From Scylla paramamosain (lineage: Eukaryota > Arthropoda > Malacostraca > Decapoda > Portunidae), in contig NC_087172.1 of the NCBI RefSeq assembly GCF_035594125.1, positions 22,395,430-22,459,429 of the forward strand: 64,000 nucleotides of DNA. Direction: 5' to 3'. The notes under the pieces were generated by a model that did no database searches, was not told the DNA's origin, and saw only the letters and a program-made list of their open reading frames with translations. Shown here piece after piece: positions 40,451 to 52,955 of the stretch. The translations under genes were made by a program, and so were the position numbers. Position 1 is the first letter of the stretch. Every line of letters begins with the position of its first letter.

Positions 40451-41900
40451 TTTTTTAGCATGATAGGCATTAATGCACTAAAAAGCAGGGCAATCACATT
40501 ACATGGGAATAAAACCAACTTTTACCAAGAACTTGCTTTTAAGTGTTTTTGAACTCCTTATATACCAAAACGCTAAAACGCATGCAAAACACCCTTTATA
40601 GAGAAACAGAATAACATTACCAAAAACATTTATTTTGAGTGTTTTGATCATGTTACCTATAAAAGCGCTTAAGTACATGCAAAGAACCTTATATTTGGGA
40701 AACGAAAGAACATTTCTAGAAACGTGTGTTATGAGTGTTTTTAAGTTCTTTAAGTACCAAAAAGCTAAAACACACAAATAACACTCTTTATAAGGAAAAA
40801 ATAAATAAATAAAAAATAGGATTTTTTTTTGTTATTCATCTTCATAGGTACCGATATCCCAAAATTCTGGCAAAATTCAGGTAAATTTTGTGAAAAAAAA
40901 GAACATTATTAAAAAAAGTTTATTTTAGCTTTTTTTTCGGACTGTTATGTACCAAACCCTAAAGTGCATGCAAAGCCACCTATATAGGGAAATTAAACGA
41001 CTTTGCCAGAAATCTGTCTTTTGAGTTTTTTTTCAGCATGTTATGCACCAAAGCGATAAATAATATGGAAGTCACTCTATATGGGAATCCAAAACAAAAT
41101 TATTGAAAACGTGTTTTTTCAGTGTTTTACGTAGAAAAACGCTTAAACGGATGGAAAGCAATCAATATGAAGAAATAGAATAACATTACCAAAAAGGTAT
41201 ATTTTAAGTGTTTTTGAGCTAGTTACGAACAAAAAAAAACGCGAAAATGGATGCAAAGCACTCTATATAAGGAAACAAAAAGACATTACGAGAAACGTGT
41301 ACAATGAGTGTTTTATAGTTTCACTAGAACCACAAGGCAATAAAAGCAAAAACTCGTGTATATGGAGAAGTTTCTTAGATACCAAAATGCTGAAACTCCT
41401 GAATAACACTCTTAATTGAGAAACAGAACAACCTTACTAAATGCGTGTATTTTGAGTGTTTTTCACATTCTTAGTTACCAAAACCCCAAATTGCATGCGA
41501 AACTAGCTTTATGTGGGAAAAAATGACATTACCAGAAAAGTGTCTTTTGAGTGTTTTTGAGCGTGATAGGCAATAAATCACTAAAAAGCAGGGTAATCAC
41601 ATGACATGGAAATAAAACCAACTTTTACCAAGAACTTGCCTTTAAGTGTTTCTGAGCTCCTTACATATCAAAACGCTAAAACGCATGCAGAACACCCTTT
41701 ATGGAGAAACAGAATAACATTACCAAAAACATGTATTTTGAGTGTTTTTGATCATGTTAACTATAAAAAAGCTTAAATACATGCTAAGAACCCTATGTTT
41801 GGAAAATGAAAGGACGTTACGAGAAACGTGTATTATAATTTTTTTTTTTTTAAGCTCGTTAAGTATGAAAAAGCTAAAACCCACAAATAACACTCTTTAT
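40451..41900 (-). repeat. Satellite, type III 10-mer HOR, - orientation
   Basis: About 1.4 units of the type III HOR in reverse orientation. The words AAAAAGCAGGGCAATCACAT (40,473) and AAAAAGCAGGGTAATCACAT (41,583) are one unit, about 1.1 kb, apart. The part 40,456-40,912 is the unpaired centre of the large palindrome, and the remainder belongs to its right arm. Confidence 0.86.
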
Positions 41901-41908
41901 AGAGTGTT
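41889..41908. repeat. 8-bp stem hairpin at strand switch (mirror copy)
   Basis: AACACTCT, loop TTAT, AGAGTGTT; the mirror image of 39,474-39,493 at the - type III to + type I boundary. Confidence 0.85.
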
Positions 41909-44900
41909 TTCGTACCTAACAATGTGAAAAACACTCAAAAAGCACATTTTTGGTAATTTTGCTCTTTTCTCCATATAGAGTGTTCTTCAATACGTCAAAT
42001 AGGTCTTGGTACCAAAAAAAAAAAAAAACCCTCATTATAAAAGTTTCTTCTAATGTCTTTTCGTTTCCTCATGCAAAGGGTGTTTTGCATACATCTCAGC
42101 GTTATGGTACGTAAGTAGCTGAAAATTCCCAAAAGATAAATTTTTGGTTGACTTGTTCTTTCATATAGGTAGCTTTCAATGTTTTTTTTTTTTTTATATA
42201 ACTTTTGTACCTAACACGTTCATCAACACTCAAAAGACTTGTATCTGGAAATGTCGTTTCATATCCCCATAGATGGTGCTCTGGAGGCATTTTGACGTTT
42301 TGCTACATAAAATTGTGAAAAACACTCAAAATAAACGTTTTTGGTAATGTTCTGTTTCTCCATATAGAGTGGTACTAAATAGTTTTTGCGTTTGGTACCT
42401 AAGACGCTCAAATACACTAATAATACATCTTTCAGGTAATATCCATTATTTTGATATTGGGTGATTTCCATGCATTTTGGCGTTTTTGTTACGTAACAAT
42501 GTGAAAAATACTCAAAATATACGTTTTCGGTAATGTTCTTCTGTTTCTTCATTTATAATGTTATACATGCGTTTGTGCATTTTGCTACCTAAGAATCTCA
42601 AAACACTGATAAATGAAGTGTCTTTTTAATTTTTTTTCGTATCGCTTTTTAGGATACCTTGCATGCATTTTTGCTTTTTTTTATACGTAAGATAAAAAAA
42701 ACATTTCAAAATACACGTTTCTGGTAATGTTATTCTGTTTCTCCATAAAATGTGCTTTGCATGCATTTTAGCGTTTTGGTACGTAAGTAGCTCTAAAAAC
42801 TCTCAAAAAACACGCTTTTGGTAATGTTTTGCTTTTCCAAATAGAGAGTTTTCGTTGCTTTTTAGCATTTTGGTATCTAATATTGTTGTGTTTCTCCAAA
42901 GAGAGTATTATTCATGCATTTTCGCGTTTTGGTACCTGAGAAGCTCAAAAACGCTCTTAATATAAGTTTCTCATAATGCCTTTGGTTACTTTTTATGTTT
43001 TTTTTTTTTTTGGTTAAGAAGCTCAGAACATTGAAAATACACTTTTTTGGTAATGTTATTCAGTTTTTCCAAAAAAAAAGGCGTTTTGGATGCTTTTAAG
43101 TGTTTTTGTATGTAAGTAGCTCATAAGCACTGAAATGAAGTTTTTGTAATCTTTTGTTTTCTCCTATAGGGTGCTTTCCTTGGTTTTTAGCTTCTTGGTA
43201 CCTAACACGCTCATAAACACTGAAAGGACATGTTTCTGGAAATGTTTCCTTTCCCCATATAGTATTCTTTGCATGCATTTTCGCGTTGCGGTACCTAATA
43301 ACAAGAAAAAAGCCTTAAAACACAAGTTTTGGTTAATCTTGTTCTGTTTCTCCTATAGAGTATTATTCATACGTTTTAGTGTTCTGGTACCTATGAAGCT
43401 CAATACCACTCAAAATATACGTTTCTTTTAATGTTTTCTTTTCTCCTTTTAGGGTTATTTGCATGTATTTTATCGTTTTTGTACGTAACAGGCGCAAAAT
43501 TTCTCTCATTCATGTTTTTGGCAAAGCTGTTGAATTTCTCCATAATGTGTGTTTTGCAACCGTTTTAGCGGTTTGGTACGTAAGTAGCTCAAAACAATGT
43601 TTTCCCATTTACGGTACCTTCCATGCTTTTTAAGATTTTTTTTTTGTGCCTAACACACTCATAAACTCTCAAAAGACATTGTTCTGGAAATGTCGTTTAT
43701 TTTCCCCATATCGGGTGCTTTGCATGCATTTTGGCGTTTTGATACCTACCAACACTAAATACACTTAAAATACACGTTTTCTCCATACAGAATGCAAATC
43801 ATACATTTTATTGTTTTGGTACCTAATAAGCTAAAAGGAAAAAAAAAACTCATAATACTGGTTTCTCTTAATGTCTTTTCGTTTTCTTATATAGGGTACT
43901 TTATATGCATTTTGACGATTTGTACATAACAAGCTCAAAAATCGCTGAAAATGCTCGTTTTTGGTAATGTTTTATGTTTCTGCAGGAAGGGTGTTTTGCT
44001 TGTTTTATCGTTGTGGTATATTATAAATTTAAAAACTTCCAAACACGTGAAAAGTCACTTTGTTGGTTATTTCTTTTTCCCTTCCAACATAGTGCTCTTT
44101 TCATACTTCTTAGTGTTTTGGTGCCTAACACGTAGAAACACTCTCAAAACATAAATTTCTTGTAATGTCGTTTTGTGTCGCTTTTAGAGATCTTTGCATG
44201 TATTTTTGCGTTTTGGTACCTAATAATATGAAAACCACTCAAAATATATATTTTCATTCGTGTTGTTTTGTTTCTCCATATAGAATACTATTAAGGTGCC
44301 TTTGTGTTTGGTACCTAAAAAACTGAAAAGCTCTCAAAATACACGTTTCTCGAAATGTCTTCGTTTCCCGGCATAGGGAACTTTGCATACATTTCGGCGT
44401 TATTCTACTTACATACTTTAAAAACACTGAAAATATTTTTTTTTTGTATTGTTATTTTGTTTCTCCATAAAGCGTGTTTTGCGTTTGTTCAAACGTTTTG
44501 ATATAGAAGTAGATCAAAAACACAAAAAAAAATACTATTTTTTTGTAATTTTGTTTTGTATTCCCATATAGGATGTTTTCCATTTTTATTTTTTTAGAGT
44601 TTTGGTGCCTAACACGCTCATAAACACTCAAAATTCACGTTTCTGGAAATTTCGTTTCGTTTCTCCCATAGATTGCACTTTGCATGAATTTCGACGTTTT
44701 GGTACATAACATTGTGATAACAAACAAAATGCACGTTTTTATTAATGTTGCTCTGTTACTCTATATAGAGTGGTATTCATGCATTTTCGTATTTTTTAAC
44801 CTAATAAGGTGTAAAACACTTGTAATATACGTTTCTCGTAATGTCTTTTCGTTTCCCCATATTGGGAACTTTACATGAATTTTGATTTTTTTTACGTAAT

Positions 44901-45490
44901 TAGCTTAGAACATTAAGAATACACGTTTTGTTGTTTTTCCATAAAAGGTGTTTTGCATGCGCGTTTGCGTTATAGCATGTAAGTAGCTCAAAACAATGAA
45001 AAGACTTTTTTGTAATGTTTTGTTTTCCCATGTATGGTTCTTTCCTTGCTTTTTAGCGTTTTGGTACCTAATACGCTTACAAACACTGAAAAAACACGCT
45101 TCTAGAAGTGTCGTATTTTCCCTAATATATCATGCTTTGCATGCATTTTAGCGTTTTTGTTTCTCCTTATAGAGTGCTATTCACTCGCTTTAGCGTTTTG
45201 GTACCTAATAAGTTGAAAACACTCATACTGCACGTTTCTCGTAATGTACTTTCGTATCCATATACATGTATAGTGAACTTTGCATGCATTTTGGCACTTT
45301 TGTACGTTACAAGCTTAAGAAATAAAATGAAATACTAGTTTCTGGTAAGGTTATTTGTTTTTTCCATGAAGGGTAAGTAGCTGAAAAATACCCCCAAAAA
45401 TACATTTTTTGGGGAATGTTGTTTTTTGCTTTTCCAGTATAGGGAAGTTTTCATGCTTTTTACAGTTTTGTGGTTAAGAAGTTCATATAC
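41901..45490 (+). repeat. Satellite, type I HOR, + orientation (in right palindrome arm)
   Basis: Type A words at about 43,432, 43,868, 44,348, 44,836 and 45,236 give intervals of 400-490 bp, close to the five-monomer period. It ends at the flip AAGTTCATATACACATATAC near 45,490. No gene is visible. Confidence 0.86.
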
Positions 45491-46785
45491 ACATATACAT
45501 GGAAAAAAAAAACTATTTTTCCAAAAACGTGTCTTATGAGTTGTTGTTTTTTTTTTTTTTTCGGCTACTTACGTACCAAGAAGTTAAAATGCATGAAAAA
45601 CACACTTTATGGAAAAACAGAATAATATCACCAAAAAGACATCATTTGAGAGTTTTTGAGCTTGGTAGGAAGAAAAACGCCATAATGTATGCAAAGTATT
45701 CTATATGAAGAAAGAAAAAAAAAATTATAAGAAACGTGTATTACGAGTAAATTTGAGCTTCTTAGGTAGCAAAATGTGAAAACGCATGAATAGCACTCTG
45801 TATGGATAAACATAACAACATTACCAAAAACGTGTATTTTGAGTGTTTTTTCATATTGTTAGGTGCCAAAGCGCCAAAATGTATGGAAGCCTAAATTCAA
45901 TGAAACGTGTGTTTTGAATGTTTATGAATCTGCTAGGTACCAGAATGCTAAAAAGCATGGAAAGATCACCATATGGGAATAAAAAACATTATCAAATACA
46001 TGTCTTCAATCTTTTTGAGCTTCTTACGTACCAAAACGCTAATACGTTTCCAAAACACTTCTTATGGAGAAAGAGAATAAAATTGCCAAAAACAAGTATT
46101 TTATGTGTTTATGAGCTTGTTACATAGAAAACGCAAAAATGCATGCAAAGTAACCTTTATGAGGAAATGAAACGATGTTTCCAGAAACGTGTCTTTGGAG
46201 TGTTTAGACACTAAATCGATATAAAGCTTGGAAATCACTTGATTTGAACAAGAAAAGAACACTAAGGAAAACGTGTGTTTTAAGTGTTTTTGAGCTTATT
46301 TTATACCAAAAACCTAAGCTGCATGCAAAAAAAAAGAAAAATCGTCATCGAGAAACATAATAACATTACCAAAAACTTGTAATTGGAGTGTATTTCTCAT
46401 TGTTAAGTACACATGCAAATCATGCGAAAGGATACTAGTTTTCTAGAAAGGTGTCTTTTGAGTGTTTATCAGTGTTCTAGCTCCAAAACGATGAAAAGCA
46501 TGGAAATCACACTATAATGGAAAACAAAACATTAACAAAAATGTCTCTTTTCAGTATTTTTGAGCAACTTAGGTATCAGAACGCTAAAACGCATGCAAAA
46601 CACCCTTGATGGAGAAACAGAATAACATTACCAAAAACAAGTTTTTTTTTTTATTGTTTTTGAGGCTGTTACGTGAAAAACGTCGAAATACATTCCATGT
46701 ACCCTATTTGGTTAAATGGAAAAAAAATATATTACGAGAAAGGTGTTTTTTTTTACTTCTTAGGTAACAAACCGCTAAAAGGCAT
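45491..46785 (-). repeat. Satellite, type I HOR, - orientation (end of right arm)
   Basis: Inverted monomers mirroring 34,654-35,808. An A-run at 46,328-46,340 and T-runs near 46,640 match runs in the left arm and in the second duplication copy. Confidence 0.84.
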
Positions 46786-49700
46786 CCATTTTCGCGCTTT
46801 TGTAAGTAAAAAGCTCAAAAACATTCAAAATATACCTTTTTGGTAATCTTATTCTATATCTACATATTGGTTGGTTTGCATCCGTTTTAGCGTTTTTCTA
46901 CGTAAAACACGGAAAAGACGCGTTTTCAGTAATTTTGTTTTGGATTCTCATATAGAACGACTTCCATATTATTTATTGTTTTGGTGACTAACATGCTGAA
47001 AACACTCAAAACATAGGTTTCTAGTAAAGTCGTTTAATTTTCCAATATAGTTGGATTTGCATGCACTTTAAGGTTTGGTACATAACAGTCCGAAAAATAA
47101 GCTAAAATTAACTTTTTTGATAATGTTCTTTTTTCACATAATTTCCCTGAATTTTGCCAGAATTTTAGCATCTCGGTACCTATGAAGAAGAATACCTCTA
47201 AAAAAAAATCCCATTTTTTTTCTTTATAAAGAGGTTTTAGCTTTTTGGTACTTAAGGAACTTAAAAACTCTCATAATACACTTTTCTCGTAATGTCCTTT
47301 CGTTTCCCAGACATACTCGTAGGGTTCTTTGCATGTATTTAAGCGTTTTTAGAGATAATATGATCAAAAACATTCAAAATACATGTTTTTTGTAATGTTA
47401 ATCTGTTTCTCCATAAAGGGTGTTTTGCATGCGTTTTAGCGATTTCGTATATAAGGAGCTCAAAAACAGTTAAAGGCAAGTTCTTGGTAAAAGTTGGTTT
47501 TATTCCCATGTAATATGATTGCCCTCCTTTTTAGTGCTTTATTGCCTAACACGCTAAAAAAAAACACTCAAAAGACACTTTTCTGGTAATGTCATTTTTC
47601 TTCCCACATAAAGCTAGTTTCGCATGCATTTTGGGGTTTTGGTAACTAAGAATGTGAAAAACACTCAAAATACACGCATTTAGTAAGGTTATTCTGTTTT
47701 TTAATTAAAAGTGTTATTCAGGAGTTTCAGCATTTTGGTATCTAAGAAACTTCTCCATATACACGAGTTTTTTGTGTTTTTTGCCTTGTGGTTCTTGTGA
47801 AACTATAGAACACTCATTATACACGTTTTTCGTAATGTCTTTTTGTTTCCCAATATAGAGTGCTTTGCATCCATTTTCGTTTTTTTTTTTTGTTGGTAAC
47901 AAGGTCAATAACACTTAAAATATACCTTTTTGGTAATGTTATTCTTTTTCTTCATATTGGTTGGTTTGGATCCGTTTTAGCGTTTTTCTACGTAAAACAC
48001 TGAAAAGACACGTTTTCAGTAATTATGTTTTGGATTCCCATATAGATTGACTTCCATATTATTTATCGTTTTGGTGCCTAACATGCTGAAAAACACTCAA
48101 AAGACAGTTTTCTTGTCAAGTCGTTTAATTTCCTCATATAGGTGGCTTTGCATGCACTTTAGGGTTTGGTACATAACAGTCCGAAAAAAAAGCTAAAATT
48201 AACTTTTTCGATAATGTTCTTTTATCCACTTAATTTCCTAGAATTTTAACAGAATTTTGGCGGCATCTCGGTACCTATGAAGATGAATAACAAAAAAAAA
48301 AAAAAATGCTATCTTTTTATTTATTTTTTTTATTTATTTATTTTTTGGGGGGGTTTCTGTATAAAGAGTGTTATTTGTGGGTTTTAGATCTTTGGTACTT
48401 AAGTAACTTAAAAACACTTATAATACACGTTTCTCGTAATGTCCTTTCATTTCCCAAACATAGGGTTCTTTGCATGTATTTAAGCGTTTTTATAGGTAAC
48501 ATGATCAAAGGCACTAGAAATATGTGTTTTGGTAATGTTATTCTGTTTCTCCATAAAGGGTGTTTTGCTTGCGTTTTAGCTCAAAACACTTAAAGGCAAA
48601 TTCTTGGTTTTATTCCCATGTAATGTGATTACCGTGCTTTTTAGTGCTTTATTGCTTAATACGCTCAAAAACACTCAAAAGAAACTTTTCTGGTAATGTC
48701 ATTTTTTTCCCACATAAAGCTAGTTTCGCATGCAGTTTGGGGTTCTGGTAACTAAGAATGTGAAAAATACTCAAAATACACCCATTTGGTAAGGTTGTTC
48801 TGTTTCTGAATTCAGAGTGTTATTCATGAGTTTCAGCATTTTGGTATCTAAGAAACTTCTCCACATACACGAGTTTTTGCGTTTTCTGCCTTGTGGTTCT
48901 TGTGAAACTATAAAATACTCATTATACACGTTTCTCGTAATCTCCTTTTGTTTCCAAATATAGAGTGGATTGCATGCATTTTCGCGTTTTTTGTAGGTAA
49001 CAAGCTCAAAAACACTCAAAATATACCTTTTTGGTAATATTATTCTATTTCTTCATATTGGTAGATTTGCATACATTTTAGCATTTTTCTACATAAAACA
49101 CTGAAAAGACACGTTTTCAGTAATTTTGTTTTGGATTCCCATATTCCATATTATTTATCGTTTTGGTGCAGTCAAAAGACATGTTTCCGGTAACGTCGTT
49201 TAATTTCCACATATAGGTGGCTTTTGCATGCATGTGGCTTTGGTCCACAATATTCTGAAAAAAAGCTAAACTTAACGTTTTTGATAATGTTCTTTTTTCC
49301 ACATTATCGTGAATTTTCCCAGAATTTTGGCATCTCGGTACCTATGAAGATGAACAAAAAAAAAAAAAGCTATTTATTTATTTATTTATTTTTTTTTTTT
49401 CTCTATAAAGAGTGTTATTTGTGGGTTTTAGCTTTTTGGTACTTAAAGAACTTAAAAACACTCATAATACACGTTTCTCGTAATATCCTTTCGTTTCCCA
49501 AACATAGGGTTCTTTGCATGTATTTAAGCGTTTTTATAGGTAAAATGATCAAAAACACTCAAAATACAAGGTTTTGGTAATGTTATTGTGTTTCTCCATA
49601 AAGCGTGTTTTGCATTCGTTTTAGCGTTTGGTATGTAGGGATCTCAAAAACATTTAACGGCAAGTTCTTGGTAAAAGCTGGTTTTTATTAACATTTAATG

Positions 49701-51131
49701 TGGTTGCTCTTCTTTTTAGTAATTTATTGCTTAACACGCTCAAAAACACACAAAAGACACTTCTCTGCTAATATAATTTTTTCCCCACAAATTGCTAGTT
49801 TCGCATGCAATTTCGGGTTTTGGTAATAAGAATGTGAAAAACACTCAAAATACACGCATTTGGTTAGGTTGTTCTGTGTCTCAATCGAGAGTGTTATTCA
49901 TGAGTTTCAGCATTTTGGTATCTAAGAAACTTTTGACTTGTGGTTCTTCTGAAACTATAAAACTCTAATTATACACGTTTCTCGTAATGTCCTTTTTTTC
50001 CCAATATAGAGTGCTTTGCATCCATTTTCGCGTTTTTTATAGGTAACAGGCTCAAAAACACTCAAAATATACCTTTTTGGTAATGTTATTCTATTTCTTG
50101 ATATTGGTTTGTTTGCATCCGTTTTAGTTTTTTTTTTTTTTTCTACGTAAAACACTGAAAAAACAAGTTTTTAGTAATGTTGTTTTCGATTCCCATATAG
50201 AGTGACTTCCATATTATTTATTGTTTTGATGCCTAACATGCTGAAAAACACTCAAACGACAGGTTTCTGGTAAAGTCGTTTAATTTCCCCATATAGCTGG
50301 CTTTGCATGCAATTTAGGGTTTTTTACATAACAGTCCCAAAAAAGCTAAAATAACTTTTTTGATAATGTTCTTTATTGCACATAATTTCCCTGAATTTTG
50401 CCAGAATTTTGGCATCTCGGTACCTATGAAGAAGACTAACAAAAAAAAAATTACTTTTTTTTTTTGTTTCTCTATAAACAGTGTTGTTATTTGTGGGTTA
50501 TAGCTTTTTGGTACTTAAGGAACTTAATAACACTCATAATACACGTTTCTCGTAATGTCCTTTCGTTTCCCAAACATAGGGTTCTTTGCATATATTTAAG
50601 CGATTTTATAGGTAACATGATCAAAAATACTCAAAATACATGTTTTTGGTAATGTTATTCTGTTCTCCATAAAGGATGTTTTGCATGCGTTTTAGCGTTT
50701 TGGTATGTAAGGTCAAAAACACTTAAAGGCAAGTTCTTGGTTAAAGTTGGTTTTATTCCTATGTAATGTGATTGCCCTGCTTTTTAGTGCTTTATTGCCT
50801 AACACGTTCAAAAACCCTTAAAAGACACTTTTCTGGAAATGTATTTTTTTTCACATAAAGCTAGTTTCACTTGCAATTTGGGGTTTTGGTAACCAAGAAT
50901 GTGAAAAACACTCAAAATAAACGCATTTGGTAAGGTTGTTCTGTTTCTCAATTAAGAGTTTTATTCATGAGTTTCAGCGTTTTGGTATCTAAGAATCTGA
51001 AAAACACTCATAATGCACGTTTCTCGTAATGTCCCTTTTTTTTACTCATTTAGGGTGCTTTGCATGCATTTTGGCATTTTTTTTTTCATAATAGCTGAAA
51101 AACACTGAAAATACACGCTTTTGGTAATTAG
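46786..51131 (+). repeat. Satellite block, type III 10-mer HOR, about four units
   Basis: Ten monomers (two diverged A-E sets) repeat as a unit. The word CATAGGGTTCTTTGCATGTA or a close variant occurs near 47,322, 48,461, 49,504 and 50,577, giving periods of about 1,139, 1,043 and 1,073 bp. Each full unit carries the words listed for 39,481-40,450 and one A-run/T-run with variable ATTT repeats (near 47,205, 48,295-48,345, 49,360-49,400 and 50,440-50,465). The array stops at GCTTTTGGTAATTA, where the CR1-like element begins. No gene is visible. Confidence 0.9.
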
Positions 51132-52955
51132 AATATAAGAACATAAGAAATAAGTAAATCTGCAAGAAGGCATCAGGCCTACACATAGGAGTACTTGTAT
51201 GAAATATGCCTACCTAGTCCCAGCCATCATCCCCATCCATAAATGTCTAATTTTTTCTTACAGTTCCAAATGCCTCAGCACTAACAGGTTGATTACTACG
51301 TTCGTTCCAATCATCTACTACTTTATTTGAGAACCAATTCCTTCTTGTCTCCTTTTTGAACATCAAGTTTTCAGGCTTGAACCCATTTTTCTTGTTCTAT
51401 CATGGTTAAAGATTCTAAGAATTTTCCTTATGTTCCCCTTGTTATAACCCATATACCACTTAAAGACTTCTATCGGGTCCACTCTTAACCTACGTCTCTC
51501 TAAAGAATGTAAATTTAACAGCTTGAATCTCGCTTCGTAAGGAATACTCCTCATCCCCTGTATCCTTTTAGTCTTTCTCCTTTGTACTGATTTTAATAGA
51601 CCTTTATCCTTCCTGTGATGTGGTGACCAGAATTGGACAGCGTAGTCTATATGAAGTCTGACCAGCGCCAAATGTAACTTTAATATTACTTCGGGAGTTC
51701 TCCTTTTAGCACTCCTGAAAATGAATACACTATTTCCTTTGTTTCTGGCCTCTTTGCATTGCTTTCTTAGACGGAGTTCAGAGCTAACTTTAAATCTCAA
51801 TTCTTTTTCTTACCCTGAACCTACCAAAACTTGGTTGTTCATTGTGTAACTAATGTGTGGGTTTCTTCCACTTACGCTAAGTGCTTTCAATTTGTTGATA
51901 TTAAACTGCATTTGCCATCTGTCTGTCCATTCGTTCATCCTATCCAAATCTGCCTGCAAGGCGATGGTATGCGATTCAGACCTAATTAATCTACATACTC
52001 TCGTGTCATCCGCAAATTTACTAACAACACTACTAATTCCACTATCCAAGTCATTGACATATATAACAAACAACATCGGCCCTAATAATAATAATTCCTT
52101 TGTCTCCCCACTAATTACTTGACCCCACTCGGATTTAGAACCGTTTATTACAACACTCTGTCGCCTGCCGCTTAGCCATGACCTTATCCAATCTAAACAC
52201 CTCATCTCTCTCGTGCGCCCTAACCTTTCTCAGTAGCCTCTGACTGGGTACCTTGTCAAATGCTTTACTAAAGTCCTGATATAGGATGCCATAACTATCA
52301 CCATTATCTGCCTCCACATTACTGATACCTCACATGACTAAAGTGATTTCCTAAGGACAGAAACTAACAGATTACTTATAACCTTTTTCCATTCCTTAAA
52401 TACTCTGGAATATATTTCATCTGGTCCTGGTGACTTTAACTTTTCAGCTTATCTACCTCCTGTTCCACTATCTCTTTAGTTATAGTAATATCTGTCAGCT
52501 TCTCATTCTCTTCTATTCTAAATATCTTCTCACTATTCGGCAAATCCTGCATGTTTTCCTGGGCAAAGACAGTTAAAAAATACTCGTTCACAATTTTACT
52601 AATCTCCTCCCAACAACTAAGCAGGTCCCGTTCTGCTGTCTTTAAGGAACTTTTATTTCTCTATTCTTCGTCTTATATGTCTGATAAAATCCCTTGGGGT
52701 CCATCTTCGCTTGGCTGGCTACCTTTAATGCATAACTATTTTTAGCTTTCCTTGTTAAACTCCTGAATTTTCAAATTCATTATATTATGGCCTTAAAACC
52801 ACTTCCCCTGTCTTTAATCACATATATACTTCTCTTTCGCCCTATGTAGTGTTTTATCCTCAGTCATCCATTTAGGACCATTCTTCTGCGATCTTATTCT
52901 TCTGTAAGGGATGTTCCCTAACTGTCTTGAATATAATTTATCAACGAAATATTTA
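51132..52955 (-). mobile_element. CR1-like LINE fragment, inverted, 5'-truncated and decayed
   Basis: The left edge, read on the minus strand, ends in two near-copies of an octamer (TTATGTTC, TTATATTC), the kind of short 3' repeat typical of CR1-type elements. The coding remnant runs to about 52,900. Satellite on both sides is in + orientation, and the same monomer continues across the insertion: GGTAATTA on the left, CACTTCTTCATAAAGGG on the right. So this was a clean insertion into one monomer. No poly-A and no target-site duplication are seen. Confidence 0.88.
51222..52800 (-). pseudogene. CR1-like reverse transcriptase pseudogene
   Basis: Read on the minus strand, a region near 52,430 resembles the GPDEIYSRVFKEW segment before the RT core. 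Motif A, DFSKAFDKV, lies near 52,255-52,280. The catalytic box is FADD at about 52,004-52,017, the F-ADD form common in CR1-like enzymes. C-terminal hallmarks are SVQRRKTKRIQGMRSIPYEA (near 51,540-51,600) and a terminal MDGDDGW at about 51,222-51,245. It is broken by frameshifts near 52,200 and 51,805 and by more upstream. The conserved turn expected between motif A and FADD ([10 protein letters not shown] in relatives) is replaced by an AAT-rich stretch reading GETKELLLLGP. The enzyme cannot be active. Confidence 0.88.

Larger units (their letters stand above)
34654..40455 (+). repeat. Left arm of large inverted duplication (about 5.8 kb)
   Basis: This arm is the reverse complement of about 40,913-46,785. 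Paired landmarks give coordinate sums of about 81,270 to 81,385, so the axis lies near 40,680. Matching pairs include translated stretches at 36,440-36,634 (-) and 44,684-44,878 (+), which differ at six of 64 positions, 38,043-38,228 with 43,096-43,278, and 35,151-35,360 with 45,918-46,127. The flips of satellite orientation inside the arm (35,808 and 39,481) are mirrored in the other arm (45,490 and 41,900), so they existed before the inverted copy was made. Confidence 0.92.
40913..46785 (-). repeat. Right arm of large inverted duplication (about 5.9 kb)
   Basis: This is the reverse-complement partner of 34,654-40,455. Its outermost stretch, about 46,640-46,785, matches 63,265-63,440 in the second segmental duplication copy, sequence that the left arm has lost. 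The arm ends at GCTAAAAGGCATCC, where it joins + oriented type III DNA. Confidence 0.9.

Noticed and set aside
34654..46785. The palindrome as a DNA transposon or foldback element with terminal inverted repeats
   Set aside because: The arms consist of the ordinary satellite and there is no transposase frame and no target-site duplication at 34,654 or 46,785.
51853..52745. Plus-strand frames inside the CR1-like element
   Set aside because: The coding signal (FADD, C-terminal hallmarks) is on the minus strand; these are antisense frames.
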